Shown piece after piece: positions 8,529-16,195 of a stretch of 64,000 nucleotides of DNA (position 1 is its first letter; the number at the start of each line of letters is the position of its first letter). The translations under genes and the position numbers were made by a program. The stretch comes from Calditrichota bacterium (GTDB taxonomy: Bacteria > Electryoneota > RPQS01): assembly GCA_020637445.1 (NCBI GenBank), contig JACJVZ010000001.1, forward strand, positions 620,001 through 684,000, given 5' to 3'. Below the pieces are notes generated by a model. That model was not told the DNA's origin, searched no databases, and saw only the letters and a list, made by a program, of their open reading frames with translations.

Positions 8529-10823
8529 TTGGATTTCAAAGACAACACAGGGCGTTTTTCGGAGTATTTCCGCATTCTGTTCAGGGGGCGCTGGATCATC
8601 ATCGGCTGCTTCTTCGCCGTGGTAGCGGCAACGACGTATTTGACGTATCGAATGCAGCCGGTATATGTCGCTTCTGCGAGCGTCTTGCTTCTCGATACGG
8701 ACCCGGTGGACGTTACCATTCGAGACGCGAATCCCGCTCCGTTCAAGAAATCAAGAAATCTGAACGAGTCGGAATTGATGGGAAGCCGCAGAATCGCGGA
8801 AGACGTATTGAGGTCGTTGGCGGATTCTCCCTACAAGTCCGAGCTCAACATCATGCGAGAGTCGGATGCACTGGGGAACACGATAACGTTTGACGACCGT
8901 GTCCGCAGGCTTCGTGACAATACAAGCATTGAGAACCTTAAGGGATCAGATGTTCTGCAGGTTTCTGTCCGTGCGTCCTCTGCATTTGAATCATCATTCC
9001 TCGCTAACGCAATCGCCGAGGAATATTATCGCTATAAGCTGCGCGCCGCGCGCGGCGAGATTTCCGAAATCAGGCAATTTCTCGAGCAGCAGCTTGAAGT
9101 GGTCCGTGATCAGCTGTCACAATCAGAAGAACTCGAACGGGCATACAAAGAAAGCCGCGGAGTGTCGTCGTTGGATGACGAATCGCGTGCCTTGGTTGAC
9201 CAGTCGACTCAGATGCACGCGCTTTACAATCAAACGGAAAGTGACCTGAATGCCGAGTTACGACGGATGGACTACCTTAAGCGGCAGCTTGAAGACACGC
9301 GCGGAACGATGGTTGAGGACATGAGTAACATCACGAGTCCGATCATCGAAACCCTTCAAAGAGAAATTGCGGAGAAGCAGTCGCGTTTGGCGGCGTTGGT
9401 GTCCAATCCCGGTCCGGGTACGGAAGTCACGGTCAATTCTCTTGAGAACGAAATTGAGACGATCAAAGGCAAATTGGCGGAGGAAGTGCGAAAGATCGCC
9501 AGCGGCAGAGGTTCGCTCGATCCGCTCAGAACTTCGCAAAATCTTTTTGAGGAAGTGCTGAAGAGCGAAGTCGAAATCAAGGCGTTGACGGCACGCGCCG
9601 AAGCTCTTCGCGAGGCCATCGCCAATATCGACTATGATTTGGATCAATTGCCGGAAAAGGCTCTGGTGTTGGCGCGTTTGACGCGTGACAGCAAGCTGAA
9701 CGAAGACCTGTATCTGATGCTCAATGAGAAGTACGAAGAGACTCGGATCAGCGAAGCGGCGAAATCGGCCGGTGTGGAGATCGTCGACACGGCCAAGCCG
9801 CCTGAAGTGCCGGTGAAGCCGCGCAAGAAACTCAATATTCTTTTCGGAATGTTGTTTGGACTCGGGCTTGGAGTCGGCATAACTTTGTTGATTGACTTGT
9901 TGGATGATACCATCAAGACGCCGGAAGAGCTTGAGCGGATGAACTTGACGGCGCTCGGCACGATCCCGATCGTGAACATCGAGGACATTCGCCGCCGCAT
10001 GAAACGGCAAGGCAAAGAGCTGACGGCGCAAGACGAAGCACGGATTGAGTCTAAGATGATCACGCGGTTCTCGCCGAAGTCTCCGATTAGCGAGGCATAT
10101 AGAAGTCTTCGGACGAACATCCAGTTTTCGGATATTGACAATCCGAAACGAGTGATTCTGATGACGTCTTCGGCGACCAAAGAAGGCAAGTCAACGACGT
10201 GTGTAAACCTTGCGATCACATTTGCCCAAACCGGATCGCGTGTGTTGCTTGTGGACAGCGATTTGCGCCGTCCCACTCTGCACAATTTCTTCAATCTGGA
10301 CAAGATGTACGGATTGAGCAACGTGTTGATTGGTTCACTTGCATTTTCGGATGTGATTAAGCGAACTGAAGTGGAGAATCTCGATGTGATCACGGCCGGC
10401 GACATCCCGCCGAATCCCGCTGAAATGGTCGCATCCGAGCGCATGAAGGCCTTTTTGGAAGAAGCTCGTTCTCGTTACGACGTCGTGATGCTTGACAGTC
10501 CCCCGGTTGTGGCCGTGACGGATGCCGCGATCTTGACGACTAGAGCGGATGCGACTATCGTGGTTGTAAGCTCCGGCATGACGGGCCGCAGTGAACTGAA
10601 GCGCGCGCTTGGCCTGATCGAAAGCGTGGGTTCGCACGTACTCGGCGTAATATTGAACGGACTCGACATCAAGAAGATGTACGGTTCGTACTATTACTAC
10701 TTCCATTACTATCAGTACTACTACTATTACGGGTCCGAAACCGGTAAGAAGAAGAAAAAGAAGACCGGTGTAAAACGGCACCGCGAGGCGAAGATGCCTT
10801 CCGATGTCTCGGACGTAACGTAG
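8529..10823 (+). CDS. Wzz/Wzc-type polysaccharide co-polymerase with bacterial tyrosine kinase domain
   Basis: 764 aa, TTG start. The Wzz domain has a membrane helix at about 22-40, a long periplasmic coiled coil (about 175-410) with the PxxP-type VEIVDTAKPPEVPVKPRKK just before the second helix (about 434-456), then a cytoplasmic BY-kinase domain. Walker A is SATKEGKSTT (548-557), Walker A' is VLLVDSDLRRP (572-582) and Walker B is VVMLDSPPV (652-660). The tail has a dense autophosphorylation cluster with twelve tyrosines between 718 and 734, followed by six lysines. Such kinases control chain length and export of capsule or exopolysaccharide. No glycosyltransferase or wza gene is nearby. Confidence 0.9.
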   Translation: MDFKDNTGRFSEYFRILFRGRWIIIGCFFAVVAATTYLTYRMQPVYVASASVLLLDTDPVDVTIRDANPAPFKKSRNLNESELMGSRRIAEDVLRSLADSPYKSELNIMRESDALGNTITFDDRVRRLRDNTSIENLKGSDVLQVSVRASSAFESSFLANAIAEEYYRYKLRAARGEISEIRQFLEQQLEVVRDQLSQSEELERAYKESRGVSSLDDESRALVDQSTQMHALYNQTESDLNAELRRMDYLKRQLEDTRGTMVEDMSNITSPIIETLQREIAEKQSRLAALVSNPGPGTEVTVNSLENEIETIKGKLAEEVRKIASGRGSLDPLRTSQNLFEEVLKSEVEIKALTARAEALREAIANIDYDLDQLPEKALVLARLTRDSKLNEDLYLMLNEKYEETRISEAAKSAGVEIVDTAKPPEVPVKPRKKLNILFGMLFGLGLGVGITLLIDLLDDTIKTPEELERMNLTALGTIPIVNIEDIRRRMKRQGKELTAQDEARIESKMITRFSPKSPISEAYRSLRTNIQFSDIDNPKRVILMTSSATKEGKSTTCVNLAITFAQTGSRVLLVDSDLRRPTLHNFFNLDKMYGLSNVLIGSLAFSDVIKRTEVENLDVITAGDIPPNPAEMVASERMKAFLEEARSRYDVVMLDSPPVVAVTDAAILTTRADATIVVVSSGMTGRSELKRALGLIESVGSHVLGVILNGLDIKKMYGSYYYYFHYYQYYYYYGSETGKKKKKKTGVKRHREAKMPSDVSDVT

Positions 10824-10847
10824 AGTTTCCTTCAACCCGCTTCGAAC

Positions 10848-10880
10848 CGCTCCGCTGCAAAACTGCTTTGCGGCGGAGCG
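10848..10880 (+). terminator. GC-rich stem-loop after the BY-kinase gene
   Basis: CGCTCCGC (10848-10855) pairs with GCGGAGCG (10873-10880), and an inner GCAAA/TTTGC helix extends it. It lies 25 bp after the kinase stop codon. The downstream tract TCTACTTTA is only weakly T-rich, so a terminator is likely but not certain. Confidence 0.5.
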
Positions 10881-10959
10881 TCTACTTTACTCCTCTCCCC
10901 ATCCATTGGAAGAACTTACTCGCACCTATCCAGACAGCTTCGAAATTGAAGGTGGTTTC

Positions 10960-11826
10960 ATGCTTCGTTCGCCAGCTAAGGTGAACTTGCTTCTGCGTAT
11001 TCTTGGCAAGCGAGCCGATGGATACCACGAATTAGAAACTGTTTTCCAAGAGCTCGACTGGTACGATGAATTGGAGTTTCGTGATGACGATTCATTCACA
11101 CTTGAGGTTCAAGGAGCCGATCTGCCCTCCGGGGAATCGAACTTGGTTGTGAAGGCCGCTCGGCTGCTGTCAAAGGCCGCCGGAGTCGGATGCCGTGGTC
11201 GGCTGGTTCTCAAGAAGAATCTTCCCGTGCAGGGTGGGGTAGGGGGAGGCTCATCGAATGCGGCGATCGCCTTGTTGGGCCTGAATCGTCTTTGGCGGCT
11301 AAACTGGCCTGTTTCCCGGCTTGACAGCCTTGCCAAGGAACTTGGAGCCGACTGCCCGTTTTTCCTCTACGGTGGGCTGGCCAGGGCCACTGGCCGTGGG
11401 GATGTGATAGAACCGCTCAAGGGCAGAAGTGAGGGGATGTTTGTGCTGGTTTGCCCGCCTTTTGGGGTCGAGACGGCGTGGGCCTTTTCCCAAGTCAGGG
11501 TACCCTTGACAGAAGTGGAGAAGAATGTTATATTTAGTCCTCTGTGGTCATCAGGAAGAGGTGAGTCGCACCCTGTTGATTTTCTCTCTAACGATTTGGA
11601 AAATATAGTTTTCCAGAGGCATGAGGGACTTATCGGGTTACGAGATTCCCTGCTTGAGGCTGGAGCAGTTGCATCCCTCTTGTCCGGAAGTGGGTCAACT
11701 GTTTTCGGAATTTTTGAATCACACGAGCAGGCCGACGCTGCAAAGCGAAAGCTGGAAACAGAATTAGACTTACGGATTACGGTGTGCCGCGCCGTGGCTC
11801 GGAGCAGAAATGAAAGTCCCCGCTAA
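10960..11826 (+). CDS. ispE: 4-(cytidine 5'-diphospho)-2-C-methyl-D-erythritol kinase
   Basis: 288 aa from the chosen ATG. It is the GHMP-family kinase of the non-mevalonate (MEP) isoprenoid pathway, phosphorylating CDP-ME. The N-terminal SPAKVNLLLRILGKRADGYH holds the substrate-contacting Lys, and the glycine-rich ATP loop is PVQGGVGGGSSNAA. GADCPFFL and a late SGSGSTVFGIF complete the signature. An upstream TTG at 10906 would add 18 residues with no family counterpart. The ATG at 10960 has AAGGTGG five bases upstream and begins exactly where relatives begin. A good sigma-70-type promoter is embedded in its 3' third. Confidence 0.92.
   Translation: MLRSPAKVNLLLRILGKRADGYHELETVFQELDWYDELEFRDDDSFTLEVQGADLPSGESNLVVKAARLLSKAAGVGCRGRLVLKKNLPVQGGVGGGSSNAAIALLGLNRLWRLNWPVSRLDSLAKELGADCPFFLYGGLARATGRGDVIEPLKGRSEGMFVLVCPPFGVETAWAFSQVRVPLTEVEKNVIFSPLWSSGRGESHPVDFLSNDLENIVFQRHEGLIGLRDSLLEAGAVASLLSGSGSTVFGIFESHEQADAAKRKLETELDLRITVCRAVARSRNESPR
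11506..11534 (+). promoter_or_regulatory. Sigma-70-like promoter inside ispE
   Basis: TTGACA at 11506-11511 and TATATT at 11529-11534 are separated by exactly 17 bp, eleven of twelve consensus positions. It lies within the ispE coding region about 340 bp before spoVG. It could give spoVG, tRNA-Gln, prs and the ribosomal genes their own transcript. The same -10 hexamer is used in front of tRNA-Ala in this window. Confidence 0.55.
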
Positions 11827-11870
11827 AGGGGAAAAAGGTCATACTTGCATGGGAAGCAAGGGGTGAAATC

Positions 11871-12176
11871 TTGACCATCACAGAGATTCACGTCAATCTA
11901 CGCGACGAAGAAAAGCTAAAAGCATTCGTCAATATTACTTTTGATGACGTATTCGTCATTCGAGGTTTGAAGATCATCGAGGGCAAAGATGGCTTGTTCG
12001 TTTGCATGCCCAGCCGCAAGCTGGAGGATGGCACGTACAAGGATATTGCCCACCCGATCACGAACGAGTTTCGTCGGCAGATGGAGTCTCAAATACTCGA
12101 AGAATTCAACAGACTTTCCGACGAAGCATCGGCCAGTCCGGCAGCACCCGGTCATGGAGACGGTGTCACGAGTTGA
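11871..12176 (+). CDS. spoVG: SpoVG family protein
   Basis: 101 aa. It matches SpoVG in length and in order of motifs: ITEIHVNL at the N-terminus, LKAFVNITFDDVFVIRGLK (about 16-34), and GLFVCMPSRKLEDGTYKD with HPITNEFRR (about 41-70). The last 20 residues are a poorly conserved tail. SpoVG is a small site-specific nucleic-acid-binding protein, first named for sporulation in Bacillus but widespread in non-sporulating bacteria. The start is a TTG with AGGGGTG just upstream. The ispE-spoVG-prs order is common outside Firmicutes; tRNA-Gln lies between spoVG and prs. Confidence 0.9.
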   Translation: MTITEIHVNLRDEEKLKAFVNITFDDVFVIRGLKIIEGKDGLFVCMPSRKLEDGTYKDIAHPITNEFRRQMESQILEEFNRLSDEASASPAAPGHGDGVTS

Positions 12177-12193
12177 GAGGATTATTTTCATAC

Positions 12194-12266
12194 TGGGGCG
12201 TCGCCAAGTTGGTAAGGCAGCAGGTTTTGGTCCTGCCATTCGGAGGTTCGAGTCCTTCCGCCCCAG
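12194..12266 (+). tRNA. tRNA-Gln (anticodon TTG)
   Basis: 73 nt folding as a full cloverleaf. The acceptor stem TGGGGCG pairs with CGCCCCA, the discriminator base is G73 and no CCA is encoded. The anticodon stem GCAGG/CCTGC encloses the loop TTTTGGT, giving anticodon TTG (glutamine, CAA codons). The T arm contains GGTTCGAGTCC. It lies between spoVG and prs on the same strand. Confidence 0.95.
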
Positions 12267-12323
12267 CGAGTTGGACAGTGAATCCCTGTGGTTCGCATCG
12301 CTGACGTGTAACGGAGACACGTA

Positions 12324-13343
12324 TTGTATCGCAGCTACGAACTAAAGATCTTCAGCGGAACTGCTCATAGAGCGCTTGGTGAACGCATTGCAGCGTCGCT
12401 TGGCCTTCCGCTCGGTGAAGTAAAAATTAGCCGGTTCTCCGACGGGGAAATCGGTGTGCAGTTTGAGGAAAACATTCGCGGCCGCGATGTTTTTCTGGTG
12501 CAGCCGACTTGCCCGCCTGCGGAAAACCTGCTCGAATTGCTGATCATGGTGGATGCTGCCAAGCGAGCGTCAGCCGGCCGCATCACGGCAGTGATTCCAT
12601 ACTATGGCTACGCGCGGCAGGATCGCAAGGACGGCCCACGTGTCGCGATCACGTCAAGACTTGTAGCGGACCTGCTTCAGGCCGCCGGGATTCACCGAAT
12701 CCTGACGATGGACCTGCACGCGCCGCAGATTCAGGGCTTCTTTAATATTCCCTTTGACCACTTGATGGCTTCACGGCTGTTCATTGATCTTTTTACGATG
12801 CACCCTGTGGAGAATCTCACGATTGTCGCTCCGGACGTAGGATCCACGAAGCTCGCCCGGTTCTACGCCAACTACATGAAGACGGACTTTGTGATTGTCG
12901 ACAAGCACCGCACCGGTCCGAATCAGGCCGTTGCGATGAATCTGATTGGCGACGTGCGAGGCAAAAACTGTTTGATAGTCGATGATATCGTAGATACTGC
13001 GGGTACGCTTGCCGCAACCGTAAGGATGTTGAAAGAGCGCGGAGCCTTGGATATCTACGGTGCGATAACTCACCCGGTGCTTTCGGGACAGGCCGTTGAC
13101 CGGATTGAATCAAGTGATATGGCCGCGATGTGGGTGACGGATTCTCTTCCGACGCCGCGCGAGCATCATTACAACAAGATTCGCAAGCTCTCCACTGCGA
13201 AGCTATTCGCAGGAGCAATACAGCGAATCCACGAAGAAGAGTCAATCAGCCATTTGTTTCTCGACGATCATGAAGAAACGCGCGAGTCGATGGTAGACCA
13301 GGCGCAGCTTGAAGCGATGGCCGGAATAATTTCCTCGGATTAG
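12324..13343 (+). CDS. prs: Ribose-phosphate pyrophosphokinase
   Basis: 339 aa. It makes phosphoribosyl pyrophosphate from ribose-5-phosphate and ATP for nucleotide, histidine and tryptophan synthesis. Motifs in order are ISRFSDGEI (about 34-42), the flexible loop YYGYARQDRKDGPRVAITSR (about 94-113), TMDLHAPQIQGFF (about 129-141), and the PRPP-binding loop CLIVDDIVDTAGT (about 216-228). The start is a TTG with GGAG eight bases upstream. About 20 extra C-terminal residues (HEETRESMVDQAQLEAM) extend past the usual family end. Confidence 0.95.
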   Translation: MYRSYELKIFSGTAHRALGERIAASLGLPLGEVKISRFSDGEIGVQFEENIRGRDVFLVQPTCPPAENLLELLIMVDAAKRASAGRITAVIPYYGYARQDRKDGPRVAITSRLVADLLQAAGIHRILTMDLHAPQIQGFFNIPFDHLMASRLFIDLFTMHPVENLTIVAPDVGSTKLARFYANYMKTDFVIVDKHRTGPNQAVAMNLIGDVRGKNCLIVDDIVDTAGTLAATVRMLKERGALDIYGAITHPVLSGQAVDRIESSDMAAMWVTDSLPTPREHHYNKIRKLSTAKLFAGAIQRIHEEESISHLFLDDHEETRESMVDQAQLEAMAGIISSD

Positions 13344-13369
13344 TTTTTCAAATATCCTTACATACACAC

Positions 13370-13999
13370 ATGTCAGAGCATCTTTCAATTGCCGCGGAAG
13401 CGCGGACTCCCAATGTCCCGAAAGGGCACCAACTCAGGAAGACCGGCCGCGTTCCGGGCGTATACTACAATGCCAAGCGGGACGTCAAGTACATTTCGTT
13501 TGACAAGTTCGAACTTGCCCGCTTGCTCCGCAAGGAAATGGCCGTCCTCGATTTGAAAGTCGGTGGCGAATCGCTGCCGTGCGTAATTCGTGAAGTACAA
13601 CGTCATCCCGTATTTGGTGACATCATTCATGTGGACCTCTACGGCGTCGATTTGTCACAAAGCGTTCGCGTTCGCGTACCGGTGCATGCCGTGGGTACGG
13701 CCACCGGAGTTAAGCTCCAAGGCGGAATTCTCGATACAGTTGTGTACGAGGTTGAAATCGAAGGTCTTCCCGACGCGATTCCGACACACATTGACTTGGA
13801 CGTTTCTCCTCTGAGTGTCGGCGATGCGCTTCGCTTTGAAGATATCAAGCTTGATGGCATCACGGTCATCGGCGATCCGACGTCCGTAATCTTGCACGTG
13901 ACCGGAAAGAAGGTCGAAGCAACCGAAGAAGGCGAAGTTGCCGAAGCGGGCGCCGCCGAACCGGAAGTCATTCGCGAGAAGAAGCCTGCCGAAGAATAG
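13370..13999 (+). CDS. rplY: 50S ribosomal protein L25, long CTC form
   Basis: 209 aa. The N-terminal L25 domain (about 5-90), which binds 5S rRNA, shows VPKGHQLRKTGRVPGVYY and REVQRHPVFGDIIHVDLYGV. A C-terminal TL5/CTC beta domain (about 95-185) follows, then an acidic tail rich in Glu and Ala. The long form is typical of non-enteric bacteria. It sits between prs and pth, the standard prs-rplY-pth order, probably in one transcript. Confidence 0.93.
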   Translation: MSEHLSIAAEARTPNVPKGHQLRKTGRVPGVYYNAKRDVKYISFDKFELARLLRKEMAVLDLKVGGESLPCVIREVQRHPVFGDIIHVDLYGVDLSQSVRVRVPVHAVGTATGVKLQGGILDTVVYEVEIEGLPDAIPTHIDLDVSPLSVGDALRFEDIKLDGITVIGDPTSVILHVTGKKVEATEEGEVAEAGAAEPEVIREKKPAEE

Positions 14000-14008
14000 T
14001 CATCTGAG

Positions 14009-14584
14009 TTGCGTGTGCGGCTGATAGTCGGTCTGGGAAACCCGGGCTCCGAATATGACGATACACCGCACAACATCGGCTTTGCCGTCGTTGAAGAACT
14101 TGCGCGCCGTAACTCGCTGGTCTTTCGAAGAGGGCCGGTGCCGGAAAGCATGGCGGTTCAGTTGTCACCGCGGATAGACGCGGTTCTGCTTAGACCTTTG
14201 TCATACATGAATCTCTCCGGCCGGCCGGTCAGTGCTGCAGCCAGATGGTACAAGGTATCGCCCAAAGAGCTGATTGTCGTTTGCGATGACGTCAATCTTC
14301 CTTTCGGGAGGCTGCGCATCCGAGCGAATGGCGGACCGGGTGGACAAAAGGGACTGAACTCGATCATACAGTCGCTCGGAACAGACGAAATACCCCGGCT
14401 TCGCATGGGAGTCGGAGGAGGATATCCGGGCGCGGACGTCGGAAATTACGTCCTGCGAAAATTGCGCGGTAAGGAGCTGGACTCCTATCGCGAACTGGTA
14501 GAACTTGGAGCCGATGCAGTTGAGCATTGGCTTGCAGAAGGGTTGGACGCGGCGATGAACCGCTTTAACGTGTCCGCCGAATAA
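14009..14584 (+). CDS. pth: Peptidyl-tRNA hydrolase
   Basis: 191 aa. It recycles tRNAs by cleaving peptidyl-tRNA released from stalled ribosomes. The signature GLGNPGSEYDDTPHNIGF (about residues 7-24) contains the catalytic His, and RPLSYMNLSGRPV (about 61-73) holds the tRNA-binding Asn. CDDVNLPFGRLRIRANGG and GGQKGLNSI follow (about 91-115). The start is a TTG at 14009; a GTG two codons later is an equally possible start. Gene order rplY-pth supports the call. Confidence 0.95.
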   Translation: MRVRLIVGLGNPGSEYDDTPHNIGFAVVEELARRNSLVFRRGPVPESMAVQLSPRIDAVLLRPLSYMNLSGRPVSAAARWYKVSPKELIVVCDDVNLPFGRLRIRANGGPGGQKGLNSIIQSLGTDEIPRLRMGVGGGYPGADVGNYVLRKLRGKELDSYRELVELGADAVEHWLAEGLDAAMNRFNVSAE

Positions 14585-14610
14585 GTAGTCAGCGAAACAA
14601 ACACACCCCT

Positions 14611-14636
14611 GCCTGCGAACTGGCAAATTTGCAGGC
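14611..14636 (+). promoter_or_regulatory. Stem-loop in the rpsF leader, possible S6:S18 autoregulatory site
   Basis: GCCTGC (14611-14616) pairs perfectly with GCAGGC (14631-14636) around a 14-nt loop, 31 bp before rpsF. The 3' strand runs directly into CCG, and CCCT/AGGG can close an outer helix. A hairpin with CCG on its 3' side is the general look of the known S6:S18-binding mRNA motif in rpsF leaders. The match is by eye only. Confidence 0.35.
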
Positions 14637-14667
14637 CGCAACAGACCAAAGGGAAAAGGAAGCCTGA

Positions 14668-15129
14668 ATGACAACCTACGAACTTGTACTGATCTTTGAT
14701 CCAAACGTTGAATCCGAGCAGGTCGAGACTGATCTGCGCAAGATTAGTGAATTGATTACGAGTCATGGCGGCACGTTCCGTCGCTGGGAGCGATGGGGCA
14801 AACGCCGGCTTGCTTACGAGATCAAGCACCGTCAATACGGAGCATATGTTTTGACCGTGTATGACTTGCCGTCAGCGGCGACTCACGAGTTGGACCGCAT
14901 GCTTCACTTGATGACGACGTTGCTGCGTCAGCTTGTGACGGTCGTTGAGCCTGACCGCGTGCCTGAAGTGGATGAAGAGTCAGTGCAGACGCTCGGCATA
15001 GTCAAGGAAGTTCCTCAGGAAGAAGTAGCCGGTGAAGAAACCGAAGCGTCGGCAGATGCAAGCGAGGAAGCTGAAGAAGGTGACGCTGAGGAAGTAGAAG
15101 AGACCGTGGCTGAAGAAAAAACAGAGTAG
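14668..15129 (+). CDS. rpsF: 30S ribosomal protein S6
   Basis: 153 aa. The S6 fold covers about residues 1-95: TYELVLIFDPN, then a Gly-containing turn and RRWERWGKRRLAYEIKHRQYG, and YVLTVYDLP. The remaining 55 or so residues form an extended tail dominated by Glu and Ala. S6 binds S18 on the small-subunit platform. It is followed by ssb and rplI, but the usual rpsR (S18) is not between them. AAAGGAAG precedes the ATG. Confidence 0.93.
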   Translation: MTTYELVLIFDPNVESEQVETDLRKISELITSHGGTFRRWERWGKRRLAYEIKHRQYGAYVLTVYDLPSAATHELDRMLHLMTTLLRQLVTVVEPDRVPEVDEESVQTLGIVKEVPQEEVAGEETEASADASEEAEEGDAEEVEETVAEEKTE

Positions 15130-15203
15130 TCAACTGGTCGACCACCTGTAGGGAGGGTGGTTCGCAAATATGCGCTTTGATGGCAAAATGTTAGGGAGAG
15201 ACT

Positions 15204-15683
15204 ATGGCGGACTACAAAATGCCCGATATCAACTGTGTCATTATTGCTGGTAACCTAATTAAGGATCCCAGCTTTCGGAAGACGACTTCCGACGTGCCGG
15301 TCGCAAATTTTACGATCGCTTCGAATCGTAAATTCAAGGACTCCAGCGGACGAATCAAGGAAGACGTGTGCTTCATTGGAATCGTGGCTTGGTACAAACT
15401 TGCGGAGAGTTGCAAAGAAAACCTGCACAGGGGCAGCGCAGTGCTGGTTGAAGGGGAACTTCAGAGCCGCAGTTTCGTAGGGGAAGACGGCAATAACCGT
15501 AGTTGGGTAGAAATTAAGGCTCGCCGCATTCAATTCCTGAATCGTCGCGACCACTTAAATGAGCATGATTCCCACTCTCACGTGGATTCAATCGAGGACG
15601 ATGAAAATCATCATCCGGCGGACGAGGACGATCACGAACATTCGCAGTTCACGTACCGCAGTTACATCTTGAACAAGCCATAA
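15204..15683 (+). CDS. ssb: Single-stranded DNA-binding protein, variant without the standard C-terminal tip
   Basis: 159 aa. The OB-fold covers about residues 8-112 (INCVIIAGNLIKDPSFRKT, VANFTIASNRKFKD, SAVLVEGELQSRSF). The C-terminal 45 residues are rich in His, Asp and Glu. They do not end in the DDDIPF-like tip that most bacterial SSBs use to recruit partner proteins, finishing instead in YRSYILNKP. Replicative SSB may therefore be encoded elsewhere, or partner binding may differ. TTAGGGAGAG precedes the ATG. Context between rpsF and rplI is the classical ssb site. Confidence 0.88.
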   Translation: MADYKMPDINCVIIAGNLIKDPSFRKTTSDVPVANFTIASNRKFKDSSGRIKEDVCFIGIVAWYKLAESCKENLHRGSAVLVEGELQSRSFVGEDGNNRSWVEIKARRIQFLNRRDHLNEHDSHSHVDSIEDDENHHPADEDDHEHSQFTYRSYILNKP

Positions 15684-15697
15684 CACAGATAGACAAA

Positions 15698-16144
15698 ATG
15701 CAGATTATTCTACGTTCGGATTACGAAAATCTGGGAAAAGTGGGTGACGTAGTCACGGTCAAGCCGGGCTATGCGCGCAACTTCCTGATTCCGCGCGGCA
15801 TTGCGTTTGCCGCGAATAAGTCGAATCTTGCGAGACTTGACCATGAACGCAAGATTCTTCAGATGCGCGACTTGAAAGAACGCCGCAAGGCCGGCGATGT
15901 GTACGCTCAGATCAACGGACTTAAGCTGATTAAGTCGGTGCAAGTCGGAGAAGAAGAGCGCATGTTTGGTGCTGTGACCTCTTCCGACATTGCGGAGCTC
16001 ATCAAGGAACGAGGCTACGAGATCGACCGCCGCAAGATTCAGCTTGAGGAACCGATCAAACATCTTGGCGAATTCAATATTCCGGTTAAACTGCACCGCG
16101 AAGTGATCGCGACTGTGACCGTGGACGTTGTTCCCAACATTTGA
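15698..16144 (+). CDS. rplI: 50S ribosomal protein L9
   Basis: 148 aa, the family length. The N-terminal rRNA-binding domain has the signature GKVGDVVTVKPGYARNFLIP (about residues 12-31). A long connecting helix follows and then the C-terminal domain (VTSSDIAELIKERGYEIDR, about 90-108). It begins 14 bp after ssb and closes the plus-strand block, ending just before a strong terminator. Confidence 0.96.
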   Translation: MQIILRSDYENLGKVGDVVTVKPGYARNFLIPRGIAFAANKSNLARLDHERKILQMRDLKERRKAGDVYAQINGLKLIKSVQVGEEERMFGAVTSSDIAELIKERGYEIDRRKIQLEEPIKHLGEFNIPVKLHREVIATVTVDVVPNI

Positions 16145-16164
16145 TAGAAGTCAAGGCTTCAAGA

Positions 16165-16195
16165 AAAAGCCCGGCCATTGGCCGGGCTTTTTTGT
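16165..16195. terminator. Bidirectional intrinsic terminator
   Basis: AAAAGCCCGGCC (16165-16176), a 3-nt loop, GGCCGGGCTTTT (16180-16191) and further T residues. The A-tract on one side and T-tract on the other let it end both rplI (plus) and the methyltransferase gene converging from the minus strand. Confidence 0.9.

Noticed and set aside
15141..15161. 6-bp hairpin between rpsF and ssb
   Set aside because: Short stem with a 9-nt loop, no U-tract and not near the ssb ribosome-binding site; could be chance.
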